A DNA stretch of 64,000 bases from an uncultured Roseibium sp. (GTDB taxonomy: Bacteria; Pseudomonadota; Alphaproteobacteria; Rhizobiales; Stappiaceae): assembly GCF_947499295.1 (NCBI RefSeq), contig NZ_CANMNP010000015.1, positions 1-64,000 on the forward strand. Direction: 5' to 3'. Below the pieces are notes generated by a model, which was given only the letters and a program-made list of their open reading frames with translations, was not told the origin of the DNA and did not search any database. The translations under genes and the position numbers were made by a program. Shown here one piece after another: positions 34,213 through 43,171 of this stretch (the stretch's first letter is position 1; the number at the start of each line of letters is the position of its first letter).

Positions 34213-35427
34213 TTATTTGAATTCTTCCAGTTCCTCGGCGGCGAATTCCACCGCTTCGGACGGATCGACATCGCCGGAAACGACGCCTTGAACAGCTTCG
34301 TTGATCGTGTCCTGAAAGCCGACATAATCGGTGAGGAACGGCTCCGGTCCGCCCGTCGGGATGGCATCAAGGAACGCAGCCCAGGTCGGGTCTTTTTCAA
34401 CGAGGCCTTTAACTTCAGGCAAATCGCGCAGCGGTGTGAAGCCTTCAGCCAATTCGAAAGCAATCTGGTTTTCCGGATTGGTCAGCAGTTTTGCAAGTGA
34501 CAGCGCCTGTTCTTCGACACCGCTTCCTTTAAAGACAGCAAGCGAATCCGTGATCAACAGCGTACTGGGCTTCCCACTCGGTCCTACCGGGATCGGGGCA
34601 ACACCCCAGTTGACGGAGTCGCCAACCTGTGAGCGTTCCCACGGGCCGGAAATGAACATGCCGATTTTTCCTTCGGAAAAAAGCGGACGCAATTTGGCCC
34701 GGTCATAGGCGATGGGACCAGGTTGTGAGACGCCGGCCATCTTGCCATAAAAGGCGAGCGCTTCAACGTTGTTCGGTGAATTGAAGACAATTTCACCATC
34801 GCTGTTAATGACTTCACCACCGTTCGTATAAACGTAGTTCATGAACTGGTGCATGGTGTTGTCAAAGGACGCGGCAGCCAGACCGAACCCGTCAGCGTCT
34901 GTTTTTTCCTTGATAGCCGCAGCGGCGTCATACATTTCGTCCCAGGTTTTGGGCGCTGCTTCCGGATCAAGTCCAGCTTCTTTGAAAAGGTCTTTGTTCC
35001 AGTAAAGGGCCTTTGTTGAAAACGCGCGCGGCAACCCCCACTGCTGACCATTGGCGGTTATCGTACCGAGGATCGGCGGTGCGTAGGTCGCCTTCTCATC
35101 TTCGGTCATGTCCACAGGAATGATCAGATCGTTGGCGGCGAGCTGCTTAAGCGTGCGGGAGCCCATATAGGCGATTGCAGGCGGGTTGCCCGCGCTTGCA
35201 AGCGTTGTGGATTTTTCCTGACACTGACCCCAGGGAACGAATTCCACTGTGACATCATATCCAGGATTGGCAGACTTCCATTCTTCGATCAGCTGCGCCT
35301 GGAGCGGGATGCCCGCACCTGTGTCGTCGCCGCAGTTGATCATGTTGATCATCTTGTCTTCCGCAGCGGCTGCGCCGGTCAGACCGACTGCAAACACGCT
35401 TGCCATCAAAATGGACTTCATAGTCAT
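34213..35427 (-). CDS. Sugar ABC transporter, periplasmic binding protein
   Basis: A 404-residue solute-binding protein of the MalE type. A signal peptide (MKSILMASVFAVGLTGAAAA) is followed by the mature sequence. GGAGG lies 6 nt before the ATG at 35427. It probably brings an amino sugar such as GlcNAc, a chito-oligosaccharide or MurNAc, judging from the ROK kinase, MurQ, NagA and hexosaminidase around it. The ligand itself is not readable from sequence. Confidence 0.92.
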   Translation of the reverse strand: MTMKSILMASVFAVGLTGAAAAEDKMINMINCGDDTGAGIPLQAQLIEEWKSANPGYDVTVEFVPWGQCQEKSTTLASAGNPPAIAYMGSRTLKQLAANDLIIPVDMTEDEKATYAPPILGTITANGQQWGLPRAFSTKALYWNKDLFKEAGLDPEAAPKTWDEMYDAAAAIKEKTDADGFGLAAASFDNTMHQFMNYVYTNGGEVINSDGEIVFNSPNNVEALAFYGKMAGVSQPGPIAYDRAKLRPLFSEGKIGMFISGPWERSQVGDSVNWGVAPIPVGPSGKPSTLLITDSLAVFKGSGVEEQALSLAKLLTNPENQIAFELAEGFTPLRDLPEVKGLVEKDPTWAAFLDAIPTGGPEPFLTDYVGFQDTINEAVQGVVSGDVDPSEAVEFAAEELEEFK

Positions 35428-35468
35428 TTTCCACCTCCGGTTATTGTGTGTGGGTTGCTATGCGGGAC

Positions 35469-36311
35469 TTACTCCTTCACGGCACCGGCGGTCAGGCCCG
35501 CGACGATGTAGCGTTGGAGGAAGACGTAGAGGAGCAGCACTGGAAGGATGCCGACCAAACTTGCAGCCATCAGTTCGTTCCACACAACCGTTTGACGGCC
35601 GAAGAACTGGAACAGTCCGACTGGGAGAGGGTTGAACTCGTTCACCGAGTTGAAGGTGAGTGCAAAGATGAATTGTTGAGCGTATGCCGCAATGAATGTT
35701 GCGATGGCGACGACCATGATGCCGGGCAGGGCGATCGGCAGGATGACCCGTATCATGGTGTAGAGTTTGCCGGCTCCATCCACCCAGGCAGCTTCCTCGA
35801 GCTCACGTGGTATCTTCATAAGGTAGGAGCGCAGCAACCAGATGCCTGTCGGGATCACGAATGCAGTGCCTGGAACAATCATCGCGAAATAAGTGTTCAG
35901 AACACCAAGTTGCTGCATCACCTTGTAAAGCGGGATGATCAGGACCGCGCCGGAGACCATGTTCACGGCAAGAAAACCTGCGAGGAGCCCTGTGCGCCCG
36001 GAAAACTCAAATCGCGCAAATGCATAGGCGGCCGGAACGATGGCCAACAACCCGCAAATGGTGATCGCACTGGAGATAAAAATCGAGTTGATCATGTAGC
36101 GCGCCAGCAAGGGAACGCTGCTCCACATTTCCCAATAGGCCTCGAACGTCATGTTGTCCGACAGAAACCGGTATGGGATTGAAAACAGCGACTGCATGGG
36201 CCGCAACGACACCGTGAAAGCGGTGATGAACGGTGCGAGAATGAAGGTCAAAAACAGGGCAAGCCCGGCATAGATCAATACAAACTCGTACCAGCGATAC
36301 TTGTTGATCAT
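35469..36311 (-). CDS. Sugar ABC transporter permease (MalG type)
   Basis: A 280-residue inner-membrane permease with about six helices. The EAA loop (ELEEAAWVDGAGKLYTMIRV) lies near residue 190 and contacts the ATPase. The ATG overlaps the stop of the partner permease by 4 nt, so the two are made in equal amounts. Confidence 0.93.
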   Translation of the reverse strand: MINKYRWYEFVLIYAGLALFLTFILAPFITAFTVSLRPMQSLFSIPYRFLSDNMTFEAYWEMWSSVPLLARYMINSIFISSAITICGLLAIVPAAYAFARFEFSGRTGLLAGFLAVNMVSGAVLIIPLYKVMQQLGVLNTYFAMIVPGTAFVIPTGIWLLRSYLMKIPRELEEAAWVDGAGKLYTMIRVILPIALPGIMVVAIATFIAAYAQQFIFALTFNSVNEFNPLPVGLFQFFGRQTVVWNELMAASLVGILPVLLLYVFLQRYIVAGLTAGAVKE

Positions 36312-37198
36312 ACCTCTTTGTCCTTCTTTGATAGCCTGGAAATCATCAGGAAGTAGAAGGTGGAGAACAGCGACAGGAAGATCACGATCATGACGGCACG
36401 CGCTGCACCTTCGCCGTATTTGAAGCGGCTGATCGCAGTCTTGTAGGTGTCGATAATCATCGTTGTGGTCGCGTTGCGGGGACCGCCTTCTGTCAGAATC
36501 CAGATGATGTCGAAGGAGTTGAAAGTCCAGATGGCGGACAACAGCGACATCGTCGCGATGGCCGGCATGATGAGCGGCAGGGTTATCCGGCGAAAACGAT
36601 AGAACCTGGAAGCACCGTCGACCCAGGCCGCCTCATGCAGGTCAGGCGAAATGGCCTGCATTGCCGCCAGCAGATAGACTGTTACAAGAGGAGTTCCGAT
36701 CCAGACATCCGTGACAATGGTCGAAAAGAAGGCAGAAGACTTGAAGGCCAGGAATTCGAACGGCCCTTCAAGCAGTCCAATGGATTGACCAATGCCGGAA
36801 ATCATTCCGAACTGCCCATTGTACATCCAACCCCAGATGAAGACGCCAATTGGGATCGGGATGATCCAGGGCGGCATCACCAATACGCGCATAAGAGTTT
36901 TGCCGGGAATAGCTGCGTTTAGCAGCACCGCACCGAGCGTTCCGACGACAATTTTGAAAATGACTGACAGCGCCATCCAATAGAATGTTCGTGCTATTAC
37001 TTCCGGAAATCGCCGGGAGAACATCTTTTCGTAATTGGCAAAGCCAACATAGTTTTCGACGGGGCGCAGCGAGGCATCTGTGAAGGATAGACGGATAGTC
37101 TCCACCAGAGGCCATGCGACTACGATCAACGTCACAACTGTTGCCGGTATCAGCAATAGGTACGGGAAATAGTCAGTTTTTCGAGTGTTGAACGCCAT
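36308..37198 (-). CDS. Sugar ABC transporter permease (MalF type)
   Basis: A 296-residue inner-membrane permease with about six helices, the first at residues 12-32. The EAA loop is LHEAAWVDGASRFYRFRRIT near residue 190. A GAGGGG ribosome binding site precedes the ATG. It is 8 nt behind the Gfo/Idh/MocA gene in the amino-sugar operon. Confidence 0.92.
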   Translation of the reverse strand: MAFNTRKTDYFPYLLLIPATVVTLIVVAWPLVETIRLSFTDASLRPVENYVGFANYEKMFSRRFPEVIARTFYWMALSVIFKIVVGTLGAVLLNAAIPGKTLMRVLVMPPWIIPIPIGVFIWGWMYNGQFGMISGIGQSIGLLEGPFEFLAFKSSAFFSTIVTDVWIGTPLVTVYLLAAMQAISPDLHEAAWVDGASRFYRFRRITLPLIMPAIATMSLLSAIWTFNSFDIIWILTEGGPRNATTTMIIDTYKTAISRFKYGEGAARAVMIVIFLSLFSTFYFLMISRLSKKDKEV

Positions 37199-37206
37199 TG
37201 TCCCCT

Positions 37207-38373
37207 CTAAGCCAACCCATAGCTGTCAAATTGGTCCCAGGTATCTTTCAAGTCGATAACGGAGCGGGCATGACGCGCTTCATCGAGTTTGATTGCAGTC
37301 AGCCCTGCTTCAAGCGCATCGAGAACACCGACCGGCAACCCGCCGCCGTTTTTGAAGTAGTGAACGAGATCCTTGGCCATCGCTTCGTCAGCGCCGTAGT
37401 GACCGTCACGCGCTTCAGCGAGCTGTGGTTTGTCGACAAGTCGCTTCGAAGTCAGTGCATCGTGCACACGGAAATAGTTCCGGATGAAGTCACCTTCGGC
37501 CATGCCCTTTGTGCCCATGATCGCAAAACGCCGGAATTCATCGGGCACATAAATGTTCGTGTGAAAACAAAGGTTCGCGCCGTCCTCATATTCAATCAGC
37601 GCGGTCTGGTAGTCGATGATGTCACCATCTGAATCGAAATCTGCGTTTCCGCCACCCCATCGCGGCGTGAATGGGTCGACACGCCCCGAGATTTCAGGGG
37701 CCGGGAAGCTATGATCCTGTTCGGGACGGTTCTCCGGAACGAAGCTTTTCCGGCCACCGAAACTGGAAACATATCTTGGACGGCAACCGACAACGCCCTG
37801 ATAGAGGTCGAGATCATGGCAGCATTTCTCAAGCATGAAGCCACCGGAATTTTTCTCGTAGCGGCGCCAGTCCCGCATAAAGAAGGAGCCATGATAGGGA
37901 CCGATATGCTCTGCAGCCTCGATTGAAACGACTTTGCCGATCTGCCCGTTGTCCAGGCTGCGCCTTAACTCGGTGTAGAGCGGCGAATAACGCAAGACCA
38001 ATCCGACGAGTACTCTTTTCGCTCCGTCATTTGCTTTCATCAAAGACAGCAGCTCAAAGGTTTCCTCTTCGCTGACGACAACAGGTTTCTCGCAGAAAAT
38101 ATAAGGAACGTCGGATTGGAGAGCGGCCCGGAGGTGATCAAGATGCATGAAGTTTGGAGAACCGATCATCAGGAGATCAAGGTTTTCCTTTGCCAGCATA
38201 TCAATTGGATCTGAATAGCTTCTCAGGCGTTGCCCGGATTTCTGTTCAACATGTTTCAGACCGGCAGGTGTCGAGTCCACATAGACTGCAGGTTCCAGGT
38301 CCGTTGAAACACCCTGAAGGCAATTGCTGACATTTGCAATTCGGGCGCCGAGGCCGAGGTAACCGGTCTTCAT
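37207..38373 (-). CDS. Gfo/Idh/MocA family oxidoreductase
   Basis: A 388-residue NAD(P)-dependent enzyme. The N-terminal Rossmann fold starts YLGLGARIANVSN, and the EKP motif (IFCEKPVVVSEEE) lies near residue 95, as in the family. These enzymes oxidise or epimerise sugars; the substrate here is unknown. It sits between CutC and the permeases, so it probably acts on the imported sugar. Its ATG overlaps the cutC stop by 4 nt. Confidence 0.88.
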   Translation of the reverse strand: MKTGYLGLGARIANVSNCLQGVSTDLEPAVYVDSTPAGLKHVEQKSGQRLRSYSDPIDMLAKENLDLLMIGSPNFMHLDHLRAALQSDVPYIFCEKPVVVSEEETFELLSLMKANDGAKRVLVGLVLRYSPLYTELRRSLDNGQIGKVVSIEAAEHIGPYHGSFFMRDWRRYEKNSGGFMLEKCCHDLDLYQGVVGCRPRYVSSFGGRKSFVPENRPEQDHSFPAPEISGRVDPFTPRWGGGNADFDSDGDIIDYQTALIEYEDGANLCFHTNIYVPDEFRRFAIMGTKGMAEGDFIRNYFRVHDALTSKRLVDKPQLAEARDGHYGADEAMAKDLVHYFKNGGGLPVGVLDALEAGLTAIKLDEARHARSVIDLKDTWDQFDSYGLA

Positions 38374-39134
38374 GCTGCGGCCTCCAAATATTTGTCCATA
38401 GCATCCCTCAATGCTCGCACGAGCTTTGCATCTGTTGATCTGACGCCGGTTTCACCAATAAAGCCGAGTTTGCTTTCAAGGGCATCGGGCGAAGGGGCAT
38501 CAACATAGGAGCCACAGGATGCGTGGAGTTCATGGACGCCTGCGTGCGCCAGAAGGCTCTGAGCATTCGCGGCTGAAACGCCTGAACCTGCCATGATCGA
38601 AATTCGGCCTGCTGCTTGTTTTACGGCACTTGCGAGTGCTTCCCGGCCTAGATCTGCTGTCGTAGCCTGGCCGGAAGACAGAATGCGTTCAAACCCAAGT
38701 TCGATCGCGGTTTCCACCGCAGATGCATAGTCTTTCACTGTATCGAAGGCGCGATGCAGGGTCACAGAAAGCGATGTGTTCTCGATGGCCGCAGCCAGAA
38801 AGTCTCGATCCAATTCGCGCTGTTCGGTTACTGCACCAATGACAACTCCTTCCAGACCCGCATTTTCGGCCATCTGGATGTCGCGTAGCATCACTGCTTT
38901 TTCTGCGTCCGAATAGTAGAAGTCGCCCGCACGCGGCCGGATCATTGCATAAACGTCAACAGGCAATTTTGAAGCGGCAGACATCATCCCGGCCGATGGT
39001 GTCAGTCCACCGACGTCAAGTGCAGCACAAAGCTCAATGCGACCTGCTCCGCATTCAGCAGCTGTCCAGGCACCCTCCAGGGTGTCGACACAAATCTCGA
39101 GGATGAGGGTGTCGCTTGAGGGGGGTAATCTCAT
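38370..39134 (-). CDS. cutC: CutC family TIM-barrel protein
   Basis: A 254-residue protein of the CutC family. Typical blocks are LEICVDTLEGAWTAAECGAG at the N-terminus, GGLTPSAGMM near residue 45, MIRPRAGDFYYSD near 65, and ERILSSGQA near 150. The name comes from copper tolerance in E. coli, an assignment that has been questioned. Here it is embedded in an amino-sugar transport operon, which hints at a sugar-related role. ATG 39134 is chosen: GGGAG is 8 nt upstream and it overlaps the ROK stop by 4 nt. Confidence 0.88.
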   Translation of the reverse strand: MRLPPSSDTLILEICVDTLEGAWTAAECGAGRIELCAALDVGGLTPSAGMMSAASKLPVDVYAMIRPRAGDFYYSDAEKAVMLRDIQMAENAGLEGVVIGAVTEQRELDRDFLAAAIENTSLSVTLHRAFDTVKDYASAVETAIELGFERILSSGQATTADLGREALASAVKQAAGRISIMAGSGVSAANAQSLLAHAGVHELHASCGSYVDAPSPDALESKLGFIGETGVRSTDAKLVRALRDAMDKYLEAAA

Positions 39135-40042
39135 GCAGCCCACTCCCTGAACGACATTCGGGCTACGATACCTGCACCTTGGAGGCCACCATTTTCCGCA
39201 AAATGGCCTTTCAAAACCAATGCCTGCTCATATTTGGCCAACACGATCTCACGCGTTTTACGATCAATCAGATCAAGCAATGCAATGTCGTTGGAAAGTC
39301 CTCCGCTAACCGGAATAACGTCGGGCCCAAGCGTATTGACCAGGCCTGAAAGAGCACGGGACAGGAGGGTTGAATAAGCCCCTATGGTTGAAGAAGCTTT
39401 CACATCTTCCTGGTGCCAGGCCTGGGTGATTTCCTCGCTGGAAGAAGTAATGCCGTGAAGTGACTGGTGGATCCGTTCCAGCCCGCGGGCAGAACAGATT
39501 GCGTCAATGCACCCGATTTGTCCGCAGCCGCAAGCATAGTGACCGATACCCGACAATTGGCCACCGGCGCTGGGGTCAAGCACCGGTCCATGCCCCCATT
39601 CACCGGCGATGCCGTCAAAACCCGTCACCAGCTTGCCATCTATGACGAGACCGCCGCCAACGCCTGAGCCGAGAATAATACCGAACACAACGGATTTGCC
39701 CTTGCCGGTGCCGTCAACGGCTTCCGCAAGCGCGAAAGCATTGGCGTCATTTGTTATAACAACGGGGCGTCCCAGAGCTTTTTCCAGATCGGACAACACG
39801 GGACGTTTGTGAAGGCAGGGTATGTTGGCAACGTCAGCTACTCCGGACCGGTCATCAAATGCGCCTGCAAGCGAGATCGAAATGGGAGTGCCTGAACTTC
39901 CGGCACACGAATTAATGGCGCCTACAAACGCGTCCCAGTCGGCGCCGGGCGTCGCGACGCGGCCGTTTTCTGTGACGGATCCATCTTCACGCAGCGTTCC
40001 GTGCCGGATGAAGGAACCCCCAATATCGAAACAGGTGATCAT
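39131..40042 (-). CDS. ROK family sugar kinase
   Basis: A 303-residue kinase of the ROK family. The phosphate-binding FDIGGSFIRHG at the N-terminus, ILGSGVGGGLV near 125, catalytic AGEWGHGPV near 150, and zinc motif CGCGQIGCIDAICS are complete. ROK kinases act on GlcNAc, ManNAc or glucose. With MurQ, NagA and hexosaminidase around, N-acetylglucosamine or N-acetylmuramate kinase activity is the best guess. It is first of the seven-gene transport operon, behind the 23-bp shared motif. Confidence 0.9.
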   Translation of the reverse strand: MITCFDIGGSFIRHGTLREDGSVTENGRVATPGADWDAFVGAINSCAGSSGTPISISLAGAFDDRSGVADVANIPCLHKRPVLSDLEKALGRPVVITNDANAFALAEAVDGTGKGKSVVFGIILGSGVGGGLVIDGKLVTGFDGIAGEWGHGPVLDPSAGGQLSGIGHYACGCGQIGCIDAICSARGLERIHQSLHGITSSSEEITQAWHQEDVKASSTIGAYSTLLSRALSGLVNTLGPDVIPVSGGLSNDIALLDLIDRKTREIVLAKYEQALVLKGHFAENGGLQGAGIVARMSFREWAA

Positions 40043-40085
40043 CGCCTGTGATTACGCCTCTGGATCTATTTGTTTGCGTCCATTT

Positions 40086-40108
40086 ATAATACCAATATGC
40101 AACCAATT
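40086..40108 (-). promoter_or_regulatory. Shared 23-bp amino-sugar regulon motif, upstream of the ROK operon
   Basis: Read on the minus strand: AATTGGT, 8 bp, GGTATTAT, about 44 bp before the ROK start codon. The same architecture with identical spacing stands at 41316-41338 in front of the GntR regulator. It is the likely binding site of that regulator and would link transport with catabolism. Confidence 0.7.
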
Positions 40109-40285
40109 GCGGAGTTAGTAAACCAAAAAAATAATTGGCCTGATTTTTTTAACGATTATGGCAGTTTGGCTGAGCCGGTATGAATCGCGGCAATTTGTCA
40201 AAGAATAGCTGAAACGTGACTGTACGCACATGCGGAACAGACAGCCTGAAAGGTAAAGAGCTAACTATAGTCTTGCTGAATTGGA

Positions 40286-41167
40286 TCAGAGTAGCGGGCG
40301 CAGATTGCCGTCGTATTTTTTCAGGATGTCTTCCGCTTTGTTGGCGTTGACGCCCTCGCGAATCATGACAGTTGCTACTTTTACGCGTCCGTTCGCTTGA
40401 ATTAGCGCGTTTGCTGCGGTTTCTTCAGCGCAGCCGGTCAGGTCCTGAAGCATTCTTTGGGCACGGGACCGCAGCTTTTCATTGTCGGCGACCAGGTTGA
40501 CCATATGACCGCGTACAGCGTGGCCTAGCCTGAGAGCAACCAGAGTTGAAATCATGTTGAGCGCGGCCTTTTGCGCGCTTGCTGCTCCCATGCGTGTGGA
40601 GCCTGCAATGATTTCCACGGGTGTGTTCAAGAATACCGGGAAGTTTGAATGCTCTTGGAGTGGTGTGCCGGGATTGTTTACAATTGCGATTGTCACGGTG
40701 CCTGCTTTTGCGGCGGCTTTGAAGGTGCCGAGCGTATAAGGCGTTGTTCCGCTCGCAGAAACGCCGATCAGAACGTCACCTTCGCCCAGGCCGCTTTGGT
40801 CAAAATCACGAATGCCCAGTGCAATATCATCTTCGTGCGTGCCTGCAAGGTGAAGAAGATTTTCGACACCTCCGGCGTATAGCATGCACATCCGATCGGC
40901 AGGAAAGCCGAAAGTTCCTGGCAGTTCCAGGCAATCTGAAAGCGCGGTCAGACCTGCACTTCCGGCTCCTGAATATCCGATCTTGTTTCCGGCCTGCGCT
41001 GCCTTTTGAAGAGCCGTTGCTGCGTTGACAAGCTGCGGTAACGCGGGGCCAACAGCTCTCAACGCTTCCATCTGCCGCTCAAGCAGCAATGATAGAACTT
41101 CTTCGTCAGATCTGTTTGAAAGACCGATGGAGAGTGGGTCTCGATCTTCTGTGGTCGGCAGCGTCAT
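40286..41167 (-). CDS. murQ: N-acetylmuramic acid 6-phosphate etherase
   Basis: A 293-residue enzyme that removes the D-lactyl group from MurNAc-6-phosphate, giving GlcNAc-6-phosphate. The SIS domain (IGVSASGTTPYTLGTFKAA near residue 145) and catalytic-loop region STRMGAASAQKAALNMIST are present. A C-terminal helical domain RAQRMLQDLTGCAEETAANA follows. Length is normal. It is divergent from the GntR-SIS-NagA operon, shares its intergenic region, and could read through into the ROK operon 243 nt downstream. Confidence 0.92.
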   Translation of the reverse strand: MTLPTTEDRDPLSIGLSNRSDEEVLSLLLERQMEALRAVGPALPQLVNAATALQKAAQAGNKIGYSGAGSAGLTALSDCLELPGTFGFPADRMCMLYAGGVENLLHLAGTHEDDIALGIRDFDQSGLGEGDVLIGVSASGTTPYTLGTFKAAAKAGTVTIAIVNNPGTPLQEHSNFPVFLNTPVEIIAGSTRMGAASAQKAALNMISTLVALRLGHAVRGHMVNLVADNEKLRSRAQRMLQDLTGCAEETAANALIQANGRVKVATVMIREGVNANKAEDILKKYDGNLRPLL

Positions 41168-41315
41168 GTTCCGGGCTCAGGTCGTTTAAGCGGACGTTTG
41201 GCGATCAATTCCGGGCTATCGGCGTGATCTTGCTCGCATATCTCCGTTCAAAGGGCAGTCCCAAAGGTTAATGAAGAACCTTTTAGCACTTGATTTTCGG
41301 TTTCGATAGAGTTTA

Positions 41316-41338
41316 AATTGGTATCTGAAAGGTATTAT
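41316..41338 (+). promoter_or_regulatory. Shared 23-bp amino-sugar regulon motif, upstream of gntR and murQ
   Basis: AATTGGT, 8 bp, GGTATTAT lies 27 bp before the gntR start, in the intergenic region shared with murQ. The copy at 40086-40108 has the same spacing and 15 identical core bases. The GntR-family regulator encoded next to it is the obvious candidate protein, as a self-controlled regulon. Confidence 0.7.
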
Positions 41339-41364
41339 TATTCTCGCCCAAGGCATCTCGTTTC

Positions 41365-42126
41365 ATGACAGACTTCATCTCCATGCTGGAAAACGATGAC
41401 TGGATGGCCAGTTCAAGTGGGCCACGCTATCTCCAGCTGCGTCGCCGCATTCAACAGGCGATTGATGATGGTGTGCTGAAGGAGAACGAGCCGTTGCCTT
41501 CGGAGCGTGAAATCGCTTCCATTACCGAATTGTCGCGCGTGACAGTGCGCAAGGCGGTTGCCGGTCTTGTGGAAGACCAGATCGTTGTTCAAAAGCGCGG
41601 TAGCGGTTCCTTTGTCGCGCCCAAGGTTCACAAGGTCGAGCAACGTCTTTCAAGTTTGACTTCCTTCAGTGAAGACATGGCGCGGCGCGGTCTTACAGCC
41701 AGCAGCGAGTGGCTGCGCCGCGGGGTCTTTCCTGCTTCGCCGGAGGAAATTTTTACGCTTGGTCTGACTTCTGGCCAGCGTGTCGCGCGCGTCGACCGTT
41801 TGCGCAAGGCTGACGGAACTCCAATGGCAATCGAACGGGCCTCACTGTCGGAAAAGGTTCTGCCCAATCCAGAACGCGTTTCAACGTCTCTTTACGCAGT
41901 GTTGCGATCGACAGGGCTGCAGCCTGTGCGCGCCATTCAACGTATTTCGGCGCGCAATCTTGAATCGATGGATGCCGAAATTCTCAACGTTCCTGTCGGT
42001 TCAGCCGGACTTAAGATCGAGCGTGTATCCTACCTTGCTTCCGGACATGTTGTTGAGTTTACCCGCTCTGTCTATCGCGGCGATGCCTACGATTTCATTG
42101 CCGAACTGCAAATGTCGGATGACTGA
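41365..42126 (+). CDS. GntR family regulator with UTRA domain (NagR-like)
   Basis: A 253-residue regulator. The N-terminal winged helix (LPSEREIASITELSRVTVRK, about residues 48-67) binds DNA, and the C-terminal UTRA domain senses a sugar phosphate, in NagR-type proteins GlcN-6-P or GlcNAc-6-P. It is first in an operon with an SIS deaminase and nagA and divergent from murQ. It probably controls these and the transporter operon through the 23-bp motif. Confidence 0.9.
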   Translation: MTDFISMLENDDWMASSSGPRYLQLRRRIQQAIDDGVLKENEPLPSEREIASITELSRVTVRKAVAGLVEDQIVVQKRGSGSFVAPKVHKVEQRLSSLTSFSEDMARRGLTASSEWLRRGVFPASPEEIFTLGLTSGQRVARVDRLRKADGTPMAIERASLSEKVLPNPERVSTSLYAVLRSTGLQPVRAIQRISARNLESMDAEILNVPVGSAGLKIERVSYLASGHVVEFTRSVYRGDAYDFIAELQMSDD

Positions 42127-42130
42127 CTTC

Positions 42131-43171
42131 ATGAGTAAACCAATGAACCCTTTTGCCCAGACACACATGAGGCAGGAGATCGAAGAGATCCCGGTAGTCG
42201 CGAACAGGCTGTTGACCGACGGTCGCGCTCACATTCGTGCTGTTGCGGCACGCGCTGGCGCTCCCGTTTTTCTGGCGAGTGTGGCACGCGGGTCTTCAGA
42301 CCATGCCGCGACGTTTTTGAAATACGCTTCGGAGATATATCTCGGTCTTGCTATGGCTTCACTCGGACCGTCAGTGTCTTCAATTTACGGTGGCAAGGTA
42401 CGGCTTGATCAGGCCCTGGTGATCGCTATCTCTCAGTCCGGTGCAAGTCCGGACATTCTGTCGGTGGTGCAAAGCGCGAAAGAGCAGGGGGCCTTCACAG
42501 TTGGTCTGACCAATACAGCCGACAGCAAACTGGCGGAACTTTCCAGCGCGGCACTGGACATTGGAGCTGGTCCTGAGCGCAGTGTTGCTGCAACGAAAAC
42601 CTTCGTGAATTCCGTTGTTGCCGGATTGGTGCTGCTTGCTGAAATAGGAGGCGATGAAAAGCTCCTGGACGCGCTTGCAAAGTTGCCTGGTGCATTTGAG
42701 GATGCAATTGGTATCGATTGGCAGGAACTTGCAGAACCGATTGAAAAACGAGGCTCGCTTTATGTAATCGGCCGTGGCCCTGGGCTCGCGATCGCCAACG
42801 AAGCGGCCTTGAAATTCAAGGAAACATGCCAGGTGCATGCAGAAGCCTATTCGTCGGCGGAAGTGATGCACGGACCTGTTTCGATTGTCGAAGGCGGGTA
42901 TCCGATACTGGCGCTCGGGGTTAGGGATGCCGCCGAGGCCGGGCTTGCGGAGGCTGCTGATCTCATGTCCGCCCAGGGCGGAAGTGTCTACGCAACCACG
43001 AAGCTGGTCGAGCGCGCTCACAGGCTGCCCTTTGTCTCGACCGACCATCCGATCACTGACGCACTTACTCAGATTGTCTCCTTTTATGCATTTATCGAGT
43101 GGTTTTCGCGGCAACGCGGGTTCAACCCGGATGTGCCAAAACATCTGAAAAAGGTGACGCAGACAGTATGA
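42131..43171 (+). CDS. SIS-domain glucosamine-6-phosphate deaminase (NagB-II type)
   Basis: A 346-residue protein of two SIS domains, like the isomerase half of GlmS (ISQSGASPDILSVVQSAK near residue 95, then GRGPGLAIANEAALKFKETC near 215). Next to nagA and with no canonical nagB in sight, it is the likely deaminase making fructose-6-phosphate from glucosamine-6-phosphate. ATG 42131 gives a 4-nt gap to the upstream stop; ATG 42119, which overlaps it by 8 nt, is equally possible. A related role as an AgaS-type aldose-ketose isomerase cannot be excluded. Confidence 0.87.
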   Translation: MSKPMNPFAQTHMRQEIEEIPVVANRLLTDGRAHIRAVAARAGAPVFLASVARGSSDHAATFLKYASEIYLGLAMASLGPSVSSIYGGKVRLDQALVIAISQSGASPDILSVVQSAKEQGAFTVGLTNTADSKLAELSSAALDIGAGPERSVAATKTFVNSVVAGLVLLAEIGGDEKLLDALAKLPGAFEDAIGIDWQELAEPIEKRGSLYVIGRGPGLAIANEAALKFKETCQVHAEAYSSAEVMHGPVSIVEGGYPILALGVRDAAEAGLAEAADLMSAQGGSVYATTKLVERAHRLPFVSTDHPITDALTQIVSFYAFIEWFSRQRGFNPDVPKHLKKVTQTV

